Assembly (NCBI GenBank): GCA_035565335.1
Contig: DATMSO010000087.1
Span: 1 to 52,497, forward strand
Length of the DNA: 52,497 nt
Source: Methylovorus sp035565335
GTDB taxonomy: Bacteria; Pseudomonadota; Gammaproteobacteria; Burkholderiales; Methylophilaceae
Direction of reading: 5' to 3'
The notes beneath the pieces were generated by a model. It did not search any database. It saw only the letters and a program-made list of their open reading frames with translations, and was not told the DNA's origin. How positions within the stretch are numbered: position 1 is the stretch's first letter; each line of letters opens with the position of its first letter. Shown here piece after piece: positions 47,659 to 52,497 of this stretch. The position numbers and the translations under genes were made by a program.

Positions 47659-48257
47659 GCATGTTGCAACCGCGAAAGCTGGTGCTGGCGGCGGCCCTGG
47701 TATTGACCCTGGCGGCCATGTATCTGGTAAATGCCGAAGAGCCAGAAGAAGACCTGACCGCGCCGCGCGCCGCCGCATCCCGCCCCAGGCTGACGCCACG
47801 TGAGCCAGTGCAAGCCTTCGCCGCTGGAATGGAAGCGCAAGTCTCCGGCCTGCCAGATCTGGCGCGTAGCCGTGCCCAACAAGCCCAGGCTATCCGCCAG
47901 CCGGGCAAGGATTTATGGCAGACCCACACCTGGCAGGCGCCGCCCCCGCCCCTGCAGCAGAGCGCTGCCGCGCTGGCAGAGGCTGCGCGGCCGGTGACGC
48001 CTGCCTTGCCTTATCAATACATGGGGCAGATGGACGATGGTCCAGGCGGCCAGCTGGTGTTTTTGACGGCGGGTAACCGTGTGTTCAATGTCAGCCCCGG
48101 CCAGACGCTGGAGCAGGTCTGGCGGCTGGATAGCATGGACCAGCGCGCCTTGTACCTGACCTATCTCCCCCTGAACAGCGCCGTAGTGCTGAGCAAGACA
48201 GCCAAACCGGTGGTGGCGCTTGCCCCATCGCCCGATGATCAACCGACCGACCGCTAA
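47655..48257 (+). CDS. GspC/PilP-like periplasmic bridge protein
   Basis: 200 residues. One N-terminal membrane helix (about 8-25), a Pro/Ala-rich linker, and a C-terminal beta domain (about 115-190: PYQYMGQMDDGPGGQLVFLT, then NRVFNVSPGQTLEQVWRLDS) that matches the homology region of GspC/PilP. It should connect the inner-membrane platform to the secretin coded next. Confidence 0.72.
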   Translation: MSMLQPRKLVLAAALVLTLAAMYLVNAEEPEEDLTAPRAAASRPRLTPREPVQAFAAGMEAQVSGLPDLARSRAQQAQAIRQPGKDLWQTHTWQAPPPPLQQSAAALAEAARPVTPALPYQYMGQMDDGPGGQLVFLTAGNRVFNVSPGQTLEQVWRLDSMDQRALYLTYLPLNSAVVLSKTAKPVVALAPSPDDQPTDR

Positions 48258-48273
48258 TAACGCGATCCCAGCC

Positions 48274-50298
48274 ATGAAACCCAAGATGAAGCCTATTTCC
48301 CTGACCCTATGTAGCGTGCTCACGCTGAGCATGCTGAATGCCTGTGCCTTTGCGCCTTGGCCCAAATCCGAGGTCAAGGGGGAAACGCCCGAGGCGCGCG
48401 TCAGCAGTGCGCAGGAAAATCTGCAGGCCAAGCCAGAGGCCGCCGTGCCACGCAAGGATCAGGTGGTGACGCAGGAGCAGGCGGTGCAGGAACTGCTGAC
48501 AGAAGCAGAAAAACAGCGCAGTGCCGGGCATTTTGTCGAGGCCAATGCGCTTTATGACCGCGTGATCGCGCTGGCGCCCAACAATGTGCGGGCGATTGCC
48601 GGCAAGGCCAGCATCACACGCGAATATGCTCACAGCAAACGTCTGGATCAGGCGCGGGCCATGCTGGATAACCAGAATAGCGAGGGCGCATGGTCCATCT
48701 TGCGCACGATATTGATGGAAAACCCGGATAACAAGGAAGCGCAACAATTGCAGGCCAGCATACGCGCCAGCCGCGATGCGCCGCAGAGCGAGCCGCCGCG
48801 CCTGAAGCCGCCATTCCAGAAGCCGGTGAGCCTGGAGTTTCGCGATGCCAATATCAAGATGGTGTTTGAGGCGCTGTCGCGGGCGACCGGCATCAACTTC
48901 ATACTGGACAAGGATATCCGCGCCGATGCCAAGGCCACGGTGTATATCCGCAAGGCGTCGATTGAAGACGCCATTGAGATGGTGCTGGCGACCAACGGCT
49001 TGCAGAAAAAAGCCCTGACCGAAACCAGCGCGCTGGTTTTCCCGAATACGCCGCAAAAGGTGAAGGATTACAAGGAGCTGATGATACGCAGCTTTTACCT
49101 GACTAATGCTTCGGCCAAGCAGGTGGCTTCTACGCTGAAAACCGTGCTCAAGACCAAGGATGTGGTGGTGGATGAGCGGCTCAATATGATCGTCATGCGC
49201 GATACGCCGGAGGTAATTCATATCGCCGAGAAACTGGTGGCGGCCAATGACCTGGCCGACCCCGAAGTGATGCTGGAAATCGAGGTGCTGGAAATCAGCC
49301 GCAGCCGTTTGCAGGAGCTGGGCATTGCCTACCCCAACCAGATTTCGGTGAATAGCCGTATCCCGGTGACCACTTCCACCGCGGGCTCGGGCATCGCGGT
49401 GACGTCCACCGTGGCGACAGATTCGCCGCTGACGCTGGAAGGCTTGCTCCATCTCAATTCCAGCCGCTTTGATGTATCGCCTAATCCGGCGGTCAATTTC
49501 CGTAAAACCACGGGTGACGTCAACCTGATTTCCAACCCGCGCATCCGCGTGCGCAATAACGAAAAAGCCAAGATTCTGGTGGGCGACAAGGTGCCGATTA
49601 TCACCACCACATCCACCGCCAATGTCGGCATCTCGGAGAACGTGACCTATATCGACGTGGGGCTGAAACTGGATGTGGAGCCGCGCATCACGCTGGATGA
49701 TTTCGTCAATATCAAGATTGGCCTGGAGGTGAGCTCGCTGGGCGACCGCACCACCACGCGCAATGGCGCCACGGTCTATACCATAGGCACGCGCAATGCC
49801 AACACCTTGCTGCGGCTGAAAGACGGCGAGATGCAGATACTGGCCGGGCTGATACAGGATGAAGAGCGCAAAAACGCCAGCAAGCTGCCTGCGCTGGGCG
49901 ATATTCCCATCCTCGGGCGGCTGTTTTCCAATCAGGAAGACCGCAAGAACAAGACCGAAATCGTGCTGGCGATTACGCCACGCATTCTGGGCAATATCCG
50001 GCGGCCCGACGCGGAAATTTCCGAATACTGGTCCGGCACCGAGAATGGCATTTCGGACAAGCCACAGCTGGCAGCGCCTGCTGGCGGTGGCAGCCCGGCT
50101 GCCAGTGGACCTGCGGTGGAGTCTACTTCTGAGGCCGTGGCAGCAGATGCCACTGGTGTCTCTTCTGAAGATGCCGCGATTGCCCAGCCTGGCGCTGCCG
50201 CGGCTAATGCCAGCCAGCCCGCGCCCACAGCGCCGGTCAACGCTGTCCCTGCGCCTGCAGCACCACCGGCAGTGGAAGGTGTGGACCTGTCGCGATGA
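48274..50298 (+). CDS. gspD: Secretin GspD, lipoprotein with TPR-like N-terminus
   Basis: 674 residues from the ATG at 48274; another ATG at 48286 is equally possible because neither has a strong ribosome binding site. A signal peptide ends in a lipobox, LSMLNAC, so the protein may reach the outer membrane without a pilotin. Residues about 65-165 look like TPR repeats (SAGHFVEANALYDRVIALAP). N domains follow (FRDANIKMVFEALSRATGIN), then the secretin beta domain with NPRIRVRNNEKAKILVGDKV and DIPILGRLFSNQEDRKNKTE, both diagnostic. The last 80 residues are Ala/Pro-rich. It forms the outer-membrane channel. Confidence 0.94.
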   Translation: MKPKMKPISLTLCSVLTLSMLNACAFAPWPKSEVKGETPEARVSSAQENLQAKPEAAVPRKDQVVTQEQAVQELLTEAEKQRSAGHFVEANALYDRVIALAPNNVRAIAGKASITREYAHSKRLDQARAMLDNQNSEGAWSILRTILMENPDNKEAQQLQASIRASRDAPQSEPPRLKPPFQKPVSLEFRDANIKMVFEALSRATGINFILDKDIRADAKATVYIRKASIEDAIEMVLATNGLQKKALTETSALVFPNTPQKVKDYKELMIRSFYLTNASAKQVASTLKTVLKTKDVVVDERLNMIVMRDTPEVIHIAEKLVAANDLADPEVMLEIEVLEISRSRLQELGIAYPNQISVNSRIPVTTSTAGSGIAVTSTVATDSPLTLEGLLHLNSSRFDVSPNPAVNFRKTTGDVNLISNPRIRVRNNEKAKILVGDKVPIITTTSTANVGISENVTYIDVGLKLDVEPRITLDDFVNIKIGLEVSSLGDRTTTRNGATVYTIGTRNANTLLRLKDGEMQILAGLIQDEERKNASKLPALGDIPILGRLFSNQEDRKNKTEIVLAITPRILGNIRRPDAEISEYWSGTENGISDKPQLAAPAGGGSPAASGPAVESTSEAVAADATGVSSEDAAIAQPGAAAANASQPAPTAPVNAVPAPAAPPAVEGVDLSR

Positions 50299-50768
50299 AG
50301 TCCCGCGCCGGATTCACGCTGATCGAGATGGTGGTCACGGTGGTGATCGTGTCTATCCTCGCTGCGGCGGCGATGCCGGTGCTGCAGCTGACGCTCAAGC
50401 GCAACAAGGAGGCCGAGTTGCGCACCTGCCTGCGGCAGATTCGCGAGGCGCTGGATGCCTACAAACTGGCCTATGACGAAGGCAAGATCAAGCGCGGGCT
50501 GGACCAGTCCGGCTATCCGCCCAGTCTGGACGTGCTGGAGCGCGGCGTGCAGGACCAGACACGGCCAGACAGGAAAATCATCCGCTTCATCCGCAAGATT
50601 CCACGCGATCCACTCAATCATGATCTGACGCTGGCCCCGGCTGACACCTGGGGCAAGCGCAGCTACCAGAGCGAGGCCGATGCGCCCAGCGAAGGCGTGG
50701 ATGTTTACGATGTTTATTCCAAAAGCCCGGAGCAGGCGATTAATGGAAGCTGGTACCGTGACTGGTAG
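50295..50768 (+). CDS. Pseudopilin 2 of the secretion operon
   Basis: 157 residues. A very short leader MKSRAG, then FTLIEMVVTVVIVSILAAAA with Glu at position 5. The C-terminal part has KIIRFIRKIPRDPLNHD and ADTWGKRSYQSEADAPS, a GspG-like calcium-loop layout rather than that of GspH, I or J. It overlaps gspD by ATGA. Confidence 0.85.
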   Translation: MKSRAGFTLIEMVVTVVIVSILAAAAMPVLQLTLKRNKEAELRTCLRQIREALDAYKLAYDEGKIKRGLDQSGYPPSLDVLERGVQDQTRPDRKIIRFIRKIPRDPLNHDLTLAPADTWGKRSYQSEADAPSEGVDVYDVYSKSPEQAINGSWYRDW

Positions 50769-51177
50769 CAACGGCGCGAGCCGCAAGCGCTTCAAGGGCT
50801 TTACCCTGATCGAACTGATGGTCGTAATGACCATCGTCGCCTTGCTGATTGCGGTGGCGGTGCCACGCTATTTTCATAGTGTGGACAAGGCACGTGAATC
50901 GACACTGAAGCATGATCTCAATGTGATGCGCGAAGCCATCGACAAGTTTTACGGGGACCATGAGCGCTATCCGGCCTCGCTGGAGGAACTGGTGAGCCTG
51001 CATTATCTGCGCGCCGTGCCACCAGACCCCATCACCGGTTCACGCGAGACTTGGGTGCTGATCGCGCCGGAAGTGAATGTGAATGGTGTGGAGGCGGGCA
51101 GTGCGGGGGCGGTGTATGACATCCGTAGCGGCGCGCCGGGCAATGGACGCGATGGAACGGCCTATGCCGAATGGTAG
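50743..51177 (+). CDS. Pseudopilin 3 of the secretion operon
   Basis: 144 residues from the ATG at 50743 (GGAGC upstream), overlapping the previous gene by 26 bp. The leader (about 19 residues, ending KRFKG) precedes FTLIELMVVMTIVALLIAVA with Glu at position 5. The globular part reads KFYGDHERYPASLEELVSLH and AVPPDPITGSRETW, a GspG-type short domain. Confidence 0.85.
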   Translation: MEAGTVTGSNGASRKRFKGFTLIELMVVMTIVALLIAVAVPRYFHSVDKARESTLKHDLNVMREAIDKFYGDHERYPASLEELVSLHYLRAVPPDPITGSRETWVLIAPEVNVNGVEAGSAGAVYDIRSGAPGNGRDGTAYAEW

Positions 51178-51700
51178 GGCAGCTACGGCCAGCGAATATC
51201 GCCGCGGCGAACAGCGCGGATTCAGCTATATCGGATTGTTGCTGATGATCGCCATTGCCGGTGTTGGCCTTGCTGCGGTGGGCATGCGCTGGCATCACCA
51301 GCTGCGTGCCGAAAAGGAAAAGCAGCTCTTGTTTGTGGGGCATCAGTACCGGGCGGCGATTGCCAGTTATCAGGCCGCGAATCCCTCGGGTGTCAATATC
51401 TACCCGGCCAGTCTGGATGACTTGTTGCTGGACAAACGCTACCCCAACATCAAGCGGCACCTGCGCAAGCGATACGATGACCCGATCACCGGTAGCGCAG
51501 AGTGGGGCCTGATCAGGCAGCGCGGACGCATAATCGGCATTTACAGTCTTTCGACGGAAAAGCCCATCAAACAGGCGGGCTTTGCCTCGGATGACCGCGG
51601 GTTTAAAGGCGCGAGCCGCTATAGCCAGTGGGTGTTCGGGCAGGAGCTGCTGGAGCCGGAGGAGGCCGCCACGTCAGGTGCGGGCGCTACGCGACGCTAA
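51164..51700 (+). CDS. Pseudopilin 4, lacking Glu5
   Basis: 178 residues from the ATG at 51164 (other ATGs at 51152 and 51143 are possible). The leader ends GEQRG and the mature helix is FSYIGLLLMIAIAGVGLAAV. Position 5 is Gly instead of the usual Glu. GspK, the tip subunit, also lacks this Glu, so this protein may cap the pseudopilus. The globular part (IYPASLDDLLLDKRYPNIKR, then DDPITGSAEWGLI) is closer to GspG than to the large GspK, so the role is inferred from one residue and from position at the end of the operon. Confidence 0.75.
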   Translation: MPNGRAATASEYRRGEQRGFSYIGLLLMIAIAGVGLAAVGMRWHHQLRAEKEKQLLFVGHQYRAAIASYQAANPSGVNIYPASLDDLLLDKRYPNIKRHLRKRYDDPITGSAEWGLIRQRGRIIGIYSLSTEKPIKQAGFASDDRGFKGASRYSQWVFGQELLEPEEAATSGAGATRR

Positions 51701-51702
51701 AG

Positions 51703-52323
51703 CTAGGGCATGCTGGAAATGCGCTGCAACTGGCGATAATGCTGCAGTACGTGGGGCACGTAGCGCTGGGTTTCCGCATACGGCGGCACCTGGTAGCCAT
51801 GCCGTATTACGGCCTGCGGCCCGGCATTGTAGGCGGCGAGCATAAGCGACATATCGCCATGAAACTGTTGTTTGAGCGACTGCAGATATTGGGCCGCGGC
51901 CAGCAGATTCTGCCTGGCATCCAGTGGATCCCGCACACCATAGCGTCTGGCGGTGGCGGGCATCAACTGCATCAAGCCGGCGGCGCCACGGGGCGACAGC
52001 GCCTGCCGATTGCCCCCGGATTCCACATGCATGATGGCGTGCAATAAGGCGGGCTCGATCGCGGTGAGTCTGGCCGCCTGCTGCACGCTGGCGGCATAGG
52101 GCAAGCTGGTCTTTGAAAGCGGGGAAGGGCGGCTGGCATGCGATGCTGGATGCTGCGATGCATCTTCGCTGACCAGCACTTTATAACCGGTCGCGTTTTC
52201 GGGTGGCTGTAAATTGCTGAGCACGATCTCGTCGGCGTCATTTTTCAGCATGTAGATATCGGCATCAGCCCGCCATGGCGCCATCAGCAAAAGCAAAAAG
52301 ATGAGGGTGAGTGAATGCCGCAT
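51703..52323 (-). CDS. Secreted lytic transglycosylase (SLT, family 1)
   Basis: 206 residues from the ATG at 52321-52323. The frame is open further upstream, but this start gives a clean signal peptide (1-20, LTLIFLLLLMAPWRADA). A short DUF4124-like part follows (DIYMLKNDADEIVLSNLQPP). The catalytic domain has the glutamate in MHVESGGNRQALSPRGAAGL, then MQLMPATARRYGV and LAAYNAGPQAV, all standard. It cuts glycan strands and could open the wall for the secretion machine coded on the other strand. The two genes converge with a 2-bp gap and no terminator. Confidence 0.92.
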   Translation of the reverse strand: MRHSLTLIFLLLLMAPWRADADIYMLKNDADEIVLSNLQPPENATGYKVLVSEDASQHPASHASRPSPLSKTSLPYAASVQQAARLTAIEPALLHAIMHVESGGNRQALSPRGAAGLMQLMPATARRYGVRDPLDARQNLLAAAQYLQSLKQQFHGDMSLMLAAYNAGPQAVIRHGYQVPPYAETQRYVPHVLQHYRQLQRISSMP

Positions 52324-52497
52324 GGCGCAAGCATATCCACCGGATATGAACAGCGCATGACAGCACAGCGAGGGATCACCATGAATATGGCTGCCCGCCA
52401 CTGGACCATTCTTGTCACCGCTCATTGTTGAGCTGGCGCTTGGCCCCTATGATGAATCAGCTTTCTCACAAAAGCGGCGGCCGGCAGACTGTTTGTT

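Noticed and set aside
52449..52497. Start of a rightward gene (ATGATGAATCAG...) at the right edge
   Set aside because: Only 16 codons are visible, with no ribosome binding site; it cannot be supported from this window.

Overview
The window holds about 32.6 kb of the right part of an integrated short-tailed (podovirus-type) prophage, followed by about 20 kb of host chromosome. The host looks like a moderately GC-rich betaproteobacterium. A methylotroph of the Methylophilaceae is my best guess from the flavour of the genes (PEP-CTERM protein, Cry-DASH plus an FeS-type photolyase, a PilMNO-flavoured type II secretion locus). That is inference, because no rRNA or housekeeping marker is present.

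Prophage, 1-32682. The left part is a leftward early operon: a single-strand annealing recombinase (RecT), a YqaJ exonuclease and small genes, driven by a pL-like promoter at 3095-3122. Next comes a leftward repressor operon (CI-type S24 repressor, a membrane protein, a lipoprotein) that ends in a strong terminator at 3154-3177. Five copies of one operator, roughly CTTAGNNNGCTAAG, lie two at pL and three in the cI-cro gap, as OL and OR do in lambda. Rightward from pR come cro, a CII-like gene, a DUF1376 replication protein with iteron-like repeats inside its gene, a lambda-P-like loader, several small coupled genes, a RusA resolvase and an HTH protein. The late region then follows in T7-like order: portal, [SGNH hydrolase], Bbp19-like protein, scaffold, capsid, decoration protein, gp11- and gp12-like tail proteins, GNAT, internal virion proteins, terminase, tail fibre. 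The lysis cassette is holin, GH19 endolysin, Rz and embedded Rz1. A reverse-strand GIY-YIG gene ends the element, next to a 21-nt tRNA 3'-end fragment (32662-32682) that I read as attR. The integrase and attL should lie left of the window.

Host chromosome, 32696-52497. It starts with a TetR repressor divergent from a DUF3313 lipoprotein, with two matching 13-bp operators between them. Then come two overlapping photolyase/cryptochrome genes of different classes, a YhbQ-like GIY-YIG gene, a small KGG-like stress protein, a PEP-CTERM protein and a secreted PhoA-family alkaline phosphatase. A small secreted protein of unknown role follows, with a possible Pho box upstream. The last 9.5 kb is a compact, translationally coupled type II secretion operon (G, F, E, PilM/GspL-like, PilN-like, GspM/PilO-like, GspC/PilP-like, GspD and three more pseudopilins), then a reverse-strand lytic transglycosylase.

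The most unusual items are these: (1) a virion ejection protein that combines a muramidase-like segment with a zeta-toxin-like P-loop kinase domain; (2) an AT-richer SGNH-hydrolase insertion between the portal and Bbp19-like genes, followed by a structured non-coding stretch; (3) repeated GCAA-loop hairpins and a Shine-Dalgarno-sequestering leader around the capsid genes; (4) a capsid protein that begins like a secreted protein; (5) a GIY-YIG nuclease fused to an integrase-type N-terminus.
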